Origin: Symsagittifera roscoffensis
Taxonomy: Eukaryota > Xenacoelomorpha > Acoela > Convolutidae
NCBI RefSeq assembly: GCF_963678635.1
Contig: NC_087068.1
Span: 59,257,896-59,321,895, forward strand
Direction of reading: 5' to 3'
Length of the DNA: 64,000 nucleotides
Shown in pieces: positions 19,510-31,500 of the stretch. A program made the position numbers and the translations under genes. Position 1 is the stretch's first letter. Each line of letters opens with the position of its first letter. The notes beneath the pieces are model-generated. The model was given only the letters and a program-made list of their open reading frames with translations. It was not told the origin of the DNA and did no database searches.

Positions 19510-22500
19510 CTGCAAACAAAGCAATACGTTCAGCCCTATCGTGCTTATGACTGTAATCAACACTAATTATATAACGCTTTCTGATCTGATCGCTTATAAC
19601 GCTTGTTGATTATATAACTTCAATTTTATTATTTCAAAGTAAACAATATATGGCTTTACAGCTCTTTGAATTTCCAGAACAATAAATGATTGACATTTTT
19701 TAGATTAAATTGACTCAATTTGAGAAAACTTGATCAATTGCTAAAGTTGTTATTTCACTGGGAAATCTAATTAGGAAAGTCTTTTTTCGGAGCTAGAAGT
19801 CAGACAGGTTTTTCGTGGCCTTTCCACTTTTCTATTTGGAGACCAATTTTGGCTGCCTTTCAGCAAACGCACTTAATTGATCTCAGAAAAAAGCACATAC
19901 CTAAGGGCATTCATAAATGCATTTATATGTATGAATACACTTTCTGTAATTTTACTTCCTGAAAATAATCATCACGACCAAATAAAAGTCTGAACTACAT
20001 TCATCGAAGCTTAACAAGGAGCTTTTGGAATGCTAGAAAAAAGGCTGAATTTTCAAAACAAAAATTTTTAAGACGGAAGTTTCTTAGGCGCCAAAAATAA
20101 GCAAAATTAGCCAAAAAATTTTAGTTTGCAAAAAACAGGTATCGACTGCAATCCAAAATTTGGCGTCTCAATACTGGTTGCAGTAACTTACTAGAAAACT
20201 GAACCATCGGAACGAAGTAATAAGTAAAATTTTGCTACGCATCGCATTCGAAACTGCTACCTCGAGATTTGGAGTCTCATGCCCTACCCTCTCGGCCGCG
20301 AACGCTTAACAATCGGCAAACACTAGTAACAAATAAAGCAGCTACTGTAACAAATAAAATTGCCAATGCGATGCAGCAGAAGTGGAACCAAACAGGAAAA
20401 GACACAACTTTGCACTTTGTTAACTTAATACTAATCGAATTTCAAAGCACATGCTATCAAAAAGCCGTAGAGGTGCCTCCAAAATATTTGCCACTTCGTT
20501 TGGAAAAAGAAAAGTCGTAATATCACACTACACCCACTTAAGTTCGCAAGCTTAAATACCAAGCGGTAACAAAGCCGAAAAAAACTAAGCATAAACCCTT
20601 CATGCCATAAAAAATTCAAAAAAAATTAAGCTAATAAAAAAATTTCAATCTCTTTCGCCCTCAAAACACACACGCGCACATAAACTTTCTTCGGTCCTCA
20701 ATTGACCCATTAAGAGGCCAATAAGTCAAAAAAAAAACTAAGCAGCAACTTATTAAGCCAATAAAAAACAAAAAAAATGGAAAATGAAAATTTAACAGAT
20801 CGAGTTGAAAAAATTACAACCAAGCTAAAAGAAAACTTCGATAAGGCCAGATATTTAAAATGCTAACATGTTCAAAATATGTCTGTTGCAACAGAAAGGC
20901 CCTCAAGATGAATGAGTCCAGGAGATAATTCATTTAAACAAAGTTATTTACGGGAAAAATTCTTGTACCCGATTGCAATACACTTGCCTATCGCAAGGGT
21001 AAAAAATAAAACGTCAAGTTAAAGTTCTTTGAAATGCAAGAATCTTTCATAATTCATTATACTTTCACAAAACTAACCCAATGAGAGATAACTGGGTATA
21101 TGGTTGAAAATTTTATTTCGCTGGGAAATTTGAAAATTAAAATCAATGCAATTTTTGTTCTAAAACAATTCATCAAATCGGACGGAAACAATATATACAT
21201 TTTATGGGCGTGAAATGTTTTGTCGTAAAAACTGAAGCATCTTGACCTTCATAGGCAATAAATATGTCTGGAATTTGAATTTTGTAAGTGACTGAACTAC
21301 ATTTGAATTCATTTTCATCTTGTTTTACTTGAGCTTGCCAAACTTGTAAAGTGGAAAATACGAAGAAGGAGGAATGGGCTAAGTCGAAATAGTTACTGCA
21401 GTTGATAATTTGCAAATAATAACAGGTGGATTGAATGTTCATGTGGCATGCTTAGTGTGTTACCTTGAAGAAGGTGCTGAACACGAATGACTTGGACATG
21501 ATGAGTGGGAGGAAGGCAAGGAAGGTGGTGATGCCCCCGTTGAACACTGCAGCCCCCATCGCACGCAGACACTTACGCACACGCTCTGAACACAACAACT
21601 ACATCACTCAATCACTAATCACACACAATCAATGAATGTATTGCACGACCTAAATGAGCGTCTTCTTTTCGTTCATTGACACTTAGAAACGGATGCAAGT
21701 TTTGAACGAACATGATATATTGAGCATAAAATACGCTCACTTTTGGCATTCGACTTTAAATTGCTTGAAGCCAAAAACGAATCTGTTGTATTCATTAGAA
21801 TTGGCCACAAACAAAAGTTCTCTTTAATTACGAAACAGAACTTTATTGAATTTGCAATAGTCTAAAGGAACGATGTACCACAGTTCAGATGAAGCGGCAA
21901 GTAAAAGTTCACATCTGGTTCCAAATAGAACAACGGCATGTCCTATTAAGGAAGAGAACATTGTAGGTGGGGTAGAAAAGGAAGTGGGTTCCAAATGCAG
22001 ATCAGATCAAAGTAGATTCAATTTGCGTTGCGTTCATCCAAATCAAGTCCCTCGTGCTTTGACAGTTTAAATTATGGAACCATAATAATATTTGCAGCAC
22101 TTCATGCATGCTCTTAATTGAAAGCTATTTTCCAATCTGAGTTAAAAAGAAAGCTGAAAAGAAAATTTTGTATCACTAATTGGTGCACCAGCAGCCAATT
22201 TGACGTCTTCACCAACATCTCACAATTCAATTTTATGAATGTAATTTAAAACTTGTCGTCATTAAGACCTGTCAGTTTAGTCTTCTTCTTTCAAATTAAA
22301 AAATATATGAACAAACACTTTGCTGGTGGCTTTACAATAACAATACGAATTAGAAGCAGCTGTTCCATCATAAAATAATAATATTAATTAATTGTAGCTC
22401 CCGCAAATCGCAGAGGAGCTATCAGTAGGCCTTAACAGTCCTGTCGAGGATAGTCCATTTGTATTATCTCCCCACATTCCAGACAGTGTTATTTTGCTGA

Positions 22501-25500
22501 GCGAAGCTGTTTTTTTTACGACTCAAGGCCGTTTTTTTTGCGTCTAGAACTTTTACGTGGTACCACTATTGCAGCCAAATTTGGTCAGGTTGTGGTAGAC
22601 CTGAAGCTAGAGGTCAAGTGAGAGCTTGTCCTCACACACTATCATTGCCATGGCATGGGATCAAATACACGATTTGTCGATTTCAAAGTGAACGCCTTAC
22701 CACTGTTCTAAGTGCCTCCAAAAACATAAAATGCAATGGAATCTAGAACCTGTCAATCACGAAATTACTCGTTTAGTATACGATATTATCTGGATGATAT
22801 TATTACGTTAGGAAAGGTAAAGAGCTTACAATACAGAACAAGGCTATCTACATTTTGTTCCATCTTAAAAGGCTCAGAACACTAGCTTTCAACATGTGAG
22901 GTAGGTGCAGTCCTAGAAAAGGTCACAATCGGTCTCGCTTGTACTCCTAATGAGACTTGAGAGGAGGGCGTGGCTCGGATCAAGACATTAGTCAGGAGAG
23001 CATGAGAAATGCAGCTAAATAAGTGGCAACTTACGTTGTTTGGAGCCGGAGGCGAGCATGAACGAGTGTCCAATGTGGGCGGCATAGTCCACCACCAGGC
23101 CGATGGAGAGGACGATGTTGATGGTGGTCACCACATTGATGGTTAGACCCCAGAAGTACAACACACCCACCACTTCCACCTGCACACAAACACACACAAA
23201 CACACTCAGGCACAATGGGAGCGGATGAACTTTAATAGTCGATGCTTAATTGTTGTCAATAGCTGTGGCATTGAGAAACTTAATGTGTCAGGAAATGATG
23301 TCTTTTAATATATAACTTTTAACAGGGTTGAATCATTCTGTTTTTTGAAAATGATTTGTTGAAGAACCCGTGGGACAATTGTTAAAATTGAGGAAGCTAG
23401 GCTTTTTACACCTGTCAATGAATGATTCGTCAGCTGTATTGTATTACGCTGCTCTGCTATATACCAATGTTTTCAATTTTTATGATACAAAATTCGTCTC
23501 CTAACAAACTCCCTCATCGAATAAGTTAATCAATGCCACTGCTATCGCCAACCATTTTGCATAAACAATAAATTACTGACTTTGGAGTTATAAATAAAGA
23601 GCCAGTTATCAATAAAAACAGCCAATATATAATTGGAGAAGCGTAAAAAACAAGGAAACCAAAACATAGCCAACTGACAATTGGAAAACTGTAATTAAGA
23701 GACTAAAAAAACGTTCGGAAACTTGTTCGGCATAATCAAAGCATAGCAACAGACAGTTGGAAAACAGTCAATGAAAGCAAAGTGATAGAAAAAACATAGC
23801 CAACTGACAGTTGGAAAACAGTCAGTGAAAGCAAGGTGACCGAAAAAACATTGCCAAATGACAGTTGAAAAGAGTAATGACCGCAAAGAAACTGAAAAAC
23901 CTTTGACTTATTTTTTTGAAAGCTGGCCTTAAAGCTCTTTGAATTTGTAGAACAAGTTATGATCAATTTTTGATAAAATTACCCCAATTTGAGAAAACTG
24001 GATCAATAGATAAAACTTTTTTTTCGCTGGGAAATCTGATAATCAATTTCCATTTCCAAAATTAGAAGTCGTTCACAGTTTCGTAGCCTTTAAATTTTGC
24101 TGTTCGATAGTGGAATTTGCCTTCCTTTTAACAAAGGAAGTGAACTGAACTGAAAAAAAAAATCAAAATCAAATCTCAGTGGAGCTCTAAGGCTCTTTTT
24201 TCTCAATTTTAACCATTTAAAGAACACTGGATCAAAGGGTTATTTTTCATTCGCTAAAACTCAGAAAATCGAAGTCCATTTTTGTGAAACTAGTAGTCAC
24301 TCGCGTTTTTTGTGAACTATACAACTTTTGTTTCGTAGTGGAGCTTTCAAATAGAATTTAATTCAAATGAAAGTCAAACCTCGAAAATCGAACTTCCTCT
24401 TAAAAAAACCGAAAAATAAAAATAACCATGACCTATTTAAAATGACAATCACCGATTTTAAACAGAAAAATTTCGGATAGACAGAACTAAATAAAAAGAG
24501 CAATCTGCCCGTTGAGGACAAAAATTGCATGCGGTTTTTGAATTTTGGGCCACCTTGAGAAATAAATTCTGTCTTAAAAACAAGTTTTTTATGCAAAAAA
24601 ATTTCAAGCACCACAAATAATCATTAAAATTGGTCGAATGATATATCATATTAAACCCCTTTCAGTCGCGATTTGAAAATTAATCTTTTTTCTAAGTTCT
24701 TCCAGTGTCGAGAAAAACTAGTAAGAAATTTTTGAGTTTTAACTTAAGTCGAACTATTGAAGCCATGATAATGTTCGTTAAATTGGTAATGTACACTTAA
24801 AAAATGATCCTTCTTTGAGTTAATTCTCTATCCGAGTTTTTACAAATCACTAGAGGTTAAGTTGACTTACCATAGTGAATACGACACAGCAGAGCACTAG
24901 GAGTACAGTGATAATGTTGGCGATGAGGATCATACAGACTAGGAAGACCACTGCAAATGCAAGACCCACGTTGCGAAACAGCTCCGCACGGATCACCTGA
25001 AGCAGACAATCACAAAGATGAACAACCAAATCAAACTCATCATATTTCTAATTGAATTAACTTTCTCCTCAGTTGCTGACGAACATTTGTAGCCTTGTAT
25101 TTGAAACAGACCTAACTATAGCACTTCTGTTACTTCAACTACTTTTGACTAACAAGCTTAGGGAACTCACATATCCCGGTTTCGGGGGGGGGGGGGTGGT
25201 GGTGGGGTTAAAGGGGATCGATTTGCTTAGCCTGATATTTGGTGTTCAAGTAATCTTTGCGCTAAACCTCCCTCGCTGCTTCCAATATATACTTTGACAG
25301 AAGCTAATAAACAATCTACGACTTTTTGACTCCATTACATTAGACTCCCTTACGAACGGTGTCAGAAACTAACAAGAAAAAAAAACGAAATTCACGTAAT
25401 TTTTTAGTTATAAAACCACTGAATGAAAAGCTAAAAATTAGACCAAGCCCTTTTTTGACCAAAATTGCCATATTTGGCAAAAATCAAATAGTAGCAATCT

Positions 25501-28500
25501 CTGTCCCGGTCGCTATCCCCTCAAAATTAGTATATTTTAGAATCCTAGTGAGGGAGGGGGGAGGCGTCACCCACACCCTCAATCCGCTTCTGTCAATAAC
25601 ACTGAATAGAAATAAGACGAATGAGTCAAGCGGAGTTCAGCTGAAAAATAAATGCTTGCTGGGCGTGTTTAAACTCACTGTGAAGCCTTCCCACGTGAAC
25701 AGAATCCTAGAGTAGATGAAGGCATTCTCATTGCCCAGACCCACACTGTCCACTATGGCTCTGGAGTTGTCCATAGCTTCAATTCCTTCCGAACTCTTGG
25801 ATGTCTTGTAGAACCAAACCAGCATTCTGGAACTCTAAAAGAGAAGCATAAACGTGGTTTCGTTTATTTTTGATATTCAAAAAATTTCTCAAAATATCCA
25901 AAAAAATGCCCAAAAAATTATATTTCGTTTTTAAAAAAATTGCTATATGAATTTTATTTCGATTTACTCAAATAGACTTCAGTGAGCGCAACAACGCATC
26001 GAATTAGAAACAAAATATCGCAGCTACATTAATTAAAAGAAGACAAACGATTAGTAACTGACCGTGATAACTGTTTGTTCCTCGTTCATATTAATATCCC
26101 TCTCATATTTCATTCCAGAAGGACGTTGTAGGAACAAATTGAGCAGCCGAATAAACTCGTCAGCATCTTTTGGACGACCTGCAAAAAAAAACATTCTAAT
26201 AACATCATAAACCAGTAATTTAAATAACCATTTATGATCCAATTTTCAAGGTCAAACTTCTCGCATAGATAAAAACGATCAGACAGATTCTTTCCTTAAC
26301 ATTACAGTTTTATGAATTTATATTACAATTTTATTAAGGTTAATGGCCATGTAATGATGCAGATAGTTCTATGCTTTTCAAGGCCCATGGTTGATTATAC
26401 ATGAGTCTATTCAAAAAGATATCGCTCAAAAGGAGGTTTTTTAAGAAGAGGTGAAATTGCAATTTCATATACTGCATGCAAAAAAAAACAACGAGTCACT
26501 CAAACAATGGCCAGCTGTTGCTTCAAACATGTCATTTCAGATCTCGCAATTGACGTGCGATTGATTTGTACGAGCTACGCTTTTCTCTTACTGGTAAACT
26601 TTGACACAGGCGAAGTTGCACTTCGCACACACAAGCAAAAGTATGACCGAAAACGCAACTGGGAAAAACTGAATGAGTAATTAGCCTAATTGTTGTGATA
26701 AACTTATTAAATAGTTTCAGAGACGATAGATGATGGAAAACCAAATGCAGGAGAGCGAAATGCAGACAAATATTGTGGCGGAGACGCAAACTGAGAACAA
26801 CGCGGAGGATCAAACAATAACGACCGAGGAGCAAACAATTCCAGTATTGAGATACAAGGATCAGACGCCATTCACACCAGTCAGAAAAGGAGAAAAGCGA
26901 CAAAAAATCGATCTAAGTCCACTAGACTCTATTATTGAAGGAGGAGATTTTTCAAGGACCATCTCAGACACCATTGAAGAAAAGATGAAAGCAATAATTC
27001 CCGAAATTGTTCAAAAAATAAAAGAAAGTTTGAAAACGACATTCGAGGAGATGCTCAACAAAGCCATAGGAGAAGCAAAACTGGAAGTAAAAAACGAAGT
27101 GAAAAGACAGATGGCGTGGCAAAGTCGAGAAATGACCCTCAAAGCTTTGTCCGAATCAGATGTGATTGAAACATATATTAGAAGAGAAAACGTCCGGATA
27201 ATGGGAATTCCAGAAAACGCCACAAACGACAATCGCCAAAATTGGGAATCAAGTGACGCCACTACAGTAAAGGTGATCGATATTGCAAATAAAGTGGGCA
27301 GTAACCTGGAAAAAAGCAATATCTCAATTGCCCATCGCCTTCCTACCCGATCACAAGGACCGAGGCCTATTATTGCCCGATTCGCTAATAGGAGCTCAAG
27401 AATTGATCTTTTAAGAAATAAGAAGAAATTCAAAGACATCGATGAACTGAAAAATGTACGAATATTTGAGGATCTAACGCTGGCAAGAGTGAAGTTTTTT
27501 AATATGATGAAGACAGATACGAGAATTGAAAATGTATGGACAAGAGAGGGAACAATAAACTACAAACTAGCTGGAGATTCAAGGGTGCAGACTATCAAGA
27601 GATTGTTTGAGGGAGGGTTGAAATTGAAGTATCTATTAGCTGATCTAGAGCAATGCTTTGTAACTAACTAACAACCAAAATTGAAAAAAGCAGGTGCTAA
27701 AATTGATACAATGCCAATTAGTGTGCTACTTATAAATGCTAGAGCGTTAAAAAAACACAGCGAAGAATTAGAAGCGCTAGTATATAGTCTGGAGTCACCA
27801 CCTAATATAGTAGCTGTCACTGAAACATGGCTAGATAAAGAGGATGATGAAAAACTATATAAGTTAAGTGGATACAATGTTGTATCCAAGCCCAGGCCAA
27901 CAAGAGGAGGAGGAATCTTGTTTCAATCACTAAAAGAAGTTAAAATAATTAAAGTTTTGGATTGTTCCATTGATGAAAGCCTTATGCTAGAACTGAAAAT
28001 AAGAGGAAACAAAGTAATTTTCCTGATGATATACAACCCACCAAGGAATAACAAATTGGAGTTCATTGAAAAACTGGATGAAGTATTGGAGAGCTTGCAA
28101 TACTTAAATTGTGAAGTCATTGTGTGTGGAGATATTAATATAGATAATAAGAAACATAATTCAGCAAAAGCTAAATACATCGATGCAATAGAATCAAACG
28201 GATTCAGTCTTTTAAGTTTTTCACCCACAAGGGTTGAAGAAATTTCAGAAACATGTTTAGATCATTTTATTACAAATGTTAGTGATTCAATTGTGAGTGT
28301 GTTAACTCATCAAAATTTTGCAGATCATTATCCGGTTATAATGAAATTCAATAAAGACAGTTCAGATAATGATAATGAAGCAATCCTGGTAAGAGATACG
28401 TCTTTTCTAAAGAGTGCGGAGAAGGTTCAAAATTTCAACTTCGTTTTACTGCATGAAATGAACAATTTATCATTGAAGGAAAATGAAAATGTAAATAAAA

Positions 28501-31500
28501 CTTTTTCAAGGTTTCACAAAACGCTTATTAAAGTTTTGGACCAATTTGCCCCAATGATCAAAAAAGTTAATAAAACCACCAAGTGTCCTCCGTGGATATC
28601 AAATAAAATTAAAAACCTCATCACTAAAAGAAATAAGCAGCATCATTTGTTGGTGCAAAGTAAATATAATCACTTGATTAAGCTGCGGTATAAGGAATTA
28701 AATGAAAGAGTTAGATCAGAAATCAGAAGGTCTAAAAAAAATTTTTATATGAAGAAATTTCAAACATGTATTGGCGACTCCAGACAAATATATAAGTTTT
28801 TAAATTTGTTAAAAGGATCGAATGGAAGTAATAGAGATGTCAGTGATATTATTAGTGAAAGTGGCGATAGGCATACAGATCCACAGACAATTGCAAACGA
28901 CTTCAACAACTTTTTTGGACAAATTGCAGATAAATTGGTGAAACAGTTATCAACTCCTGAATTAGAAATTAGAATTAAGGAGCCAATTGTATCAATATAC
29001 CTAAAACCAGTTAATGAAAACGAAATTGCCTCAATTCTATCCGGTTTAAAATCAAAAGCCTCCGTAGGGCTAGATGATGTTAGTAATAATCTGAAAGCAT
29101 GTGCGTATGCAATTATACCAAGCTTAACAATACTGATCAATGCTTCCATTAAGCAAGCAATCTTTCCCACTGAGTTATCCCAAGCAAAAATACTGCCATT
29201 TCACAAGGATGAATCCAAATTAGATGTGAACAATTACAGGCCAATTGCTTTGCTTTTGACGTTAGGTAAAATTTTCGAACGTGTGATGTTCAACCGAATA
29301 TATAATTATTTAGAGCAATTTAACTTCATATACTGTAAACAGTTTGGATACAGAATCAAACACAACACCATTGATGCCATCGCCGAGGTTACCGAAAAAT
29401 TGCGCCTTTCAAATAAGAAATTCATTCCATCAATATTCCTTGATTTAAAGAAGGCCTTTGATACTCTAAATCATGATATTCTAATTAAAAAATTGCCATA
29501 TTATGGTCTTGTAGGTAAATGTCTACAATGGATAGTGAGCTATTTGTCAAATCGTAAACAATGTGTAGAGATATCTGGTGTGCGATCAAATTTTCTAACA
29601 ATGAACAGCGGTGTTCCACAAGGATCCATTTTAGGTCCACTTCTCTTTCTTTTATATGTCAATGATCTACCAAACGTTGTCAATAACTCGGAAGTATACT
29701 TGTTTGCCGATGATACCACTTTAGTAGCAACAGATCGATCACTCGAAAAACTGAGTGATGACTTTAATGCAGTTGCGAAATGGCTTGCCGCTAATAGGCT
29801 CTCACTTAACATGAAAAAAACAGTTCAAATAAATTTCACTAGGAAAAGCGCTTCTAATGAAACAATATTATATGATGGCAAGAATTTATCGTCAGAAATA
29901 TATTGGAAATACTTAGGTGTTAACATTGATTTCAAACTAGGATTTTCTAATCATATTGATTTTGTCAGAAAAAAAATTACGAAAACAATGTGGAATAATT
30001 GCTAAAACAAGGCATTACGTGCCGAGCTCTGTTATGTTTAGGTATTATGAATCAAACATTAGGTCTATCATTCAGTATGGAATTTTAGTGTACGGATGCA
30101 CAAGCTACAATGCATTACTTCCGCTTTTTGAATTACAGAAAAAAATTATCCGACTCATTTCTTTTCGAAACAATTGCGAAAGCGTGTCAGATATATTTGT
30201 TAAGCACAAAATACTTACAGTTCATGAATTGTATATTTATGAGTGTTTCAAGTTTCTATTAAGGTCACTATCGAACCTGCATTCAGAAAATTATCTCAAC
30301 TCGCTTTTCACTTTTGATAATTCTATTAAAAGAACCTGACGATCGGAAAAGAATTTACTGAAAATTTGTAAGCCAAAATCCCGAATAGAAAACCACTCTT
30401 TAACTAAACGGGGAACCAAACTTTTTAATATTTTTCAGGAAAACAGAATTATGCCAATTAATTCGCAGTCTCTAAATGCAAGCCAGGTGCTTACGGTAGC
30501 TCACAAATTAAAGTATTTATACATTTTAGGAAATAATGAGTTAACAAATTCTATTTTCGATAAATAATCACAGAATGTCTTATCAATAGTACCATATTTT
30601 TTATTTACCAAAAATTTTGCCCTTTGGTTAACCTGTATCAGACTTCAATTATGGGCTGCGAATCCATGCTGAAAATATGAAGCTCCAAATCCTTGTAGTT
30701 TTTGAGATAATCGCATTTTTTGAAAAAAATGAAATTTCCAAATTACTTAGAAAAAAAAAAGAAAAAAAAAAAAATTCTTTTTCAATTTTTTATTACGATC
30801 CTTGGTTTTAACTGATGCTCACTAAGCTAAGCTGCAATAATGATCCGGATTCTCTAAATAAACTCTCGAAAAAAAATGTTTCGAAAGGAGTGAAAAAAAA
30901 ACTAATTGAAAAAATTTTCATTTTTTTTTATTATTTTTTTTATTTAAATACTTTTTTATCTATAGTTATTATACTTTTCGTGTCTTACTACTACCAGGGT
31001 AGACGTCAAGCGGGCAATTATTATGCCCTTGGTCTATCCTCTTCAGATATATTATACAAAATGTCAGATAAATTCAATGATGACTATTAAAAATGTGTTT
31101 CTTCATTTTCTGTATTTTTGCATTTAATTGTCTGAAGAAATAAATTCTTTCTTTCTTTAAAACTTTGAGTCTACAAAAATTCTCAAGTGACTCACGACAA
31201 TTATGACGCATTAAGAGTACCAGTCAATTAGTAAAAAAAAGAAATTTACCAACTAGAGCAGTCTATAGAGCAGTAATAACATGAAAAAATTAAATGTAAA
31301 AAAAAGATTTTTTTTTTTAATTTCAGATTTTTAAATTTTTGTGAAAATCATTCCCCCACATGCCATATTAAGTACGAAGTGATAAATTTCGCTCCTAATA
31401 ACAAATCAATTATGGTAAATAAGCTTCCCTGAACCAATTTGGAACGATTTCCATGACGGATTAAATCTTCGCTTATGCGTTAATAGCGCGAAATATATCG

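Larger units (their letters stand above)
19510..21463 (-). other. Patched-domain gene intron 15
   Basis: No exon seen. Contains a family B copy (about 19,640-20,010), a family A copy with tRNA-like module (about 20,205-20,545), a family C copy (20,905-21,010) and a short family B piece (21,020-21,130). Confidence 0.5.
26681..31158 (+). mobile_element. LINE-1: nearly intact Jockey/CR1-type LINE
   Basis: A 4.5-kb non-LTR retrotransposon in intron 10, antisense to the host gene. Order: ~49-bp 5' leader, ORF1 (26,730-27,671), ORF2 (27,711-30,567), a 3' region of about 590 bp, and a tail 'aataaattctttctttcttt'. Both borders are fixed by the split family D repeat. Flanks share at most 'aa', so any target-site duplication is very short, as in CR1-like elements. 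Only one frameshift and one nonsense codon separate ORF2 from integrity, so the copy is young. Clade placement is inference from RT and ORF1 motifs. Confidence 0.9.

Noticed and set aside
23695-23966. Two overlapping hydrophobic minus-strand ORFs with internal repeats
   Set aside because: They translate three copies of the family B start segment and have no start context or homology.
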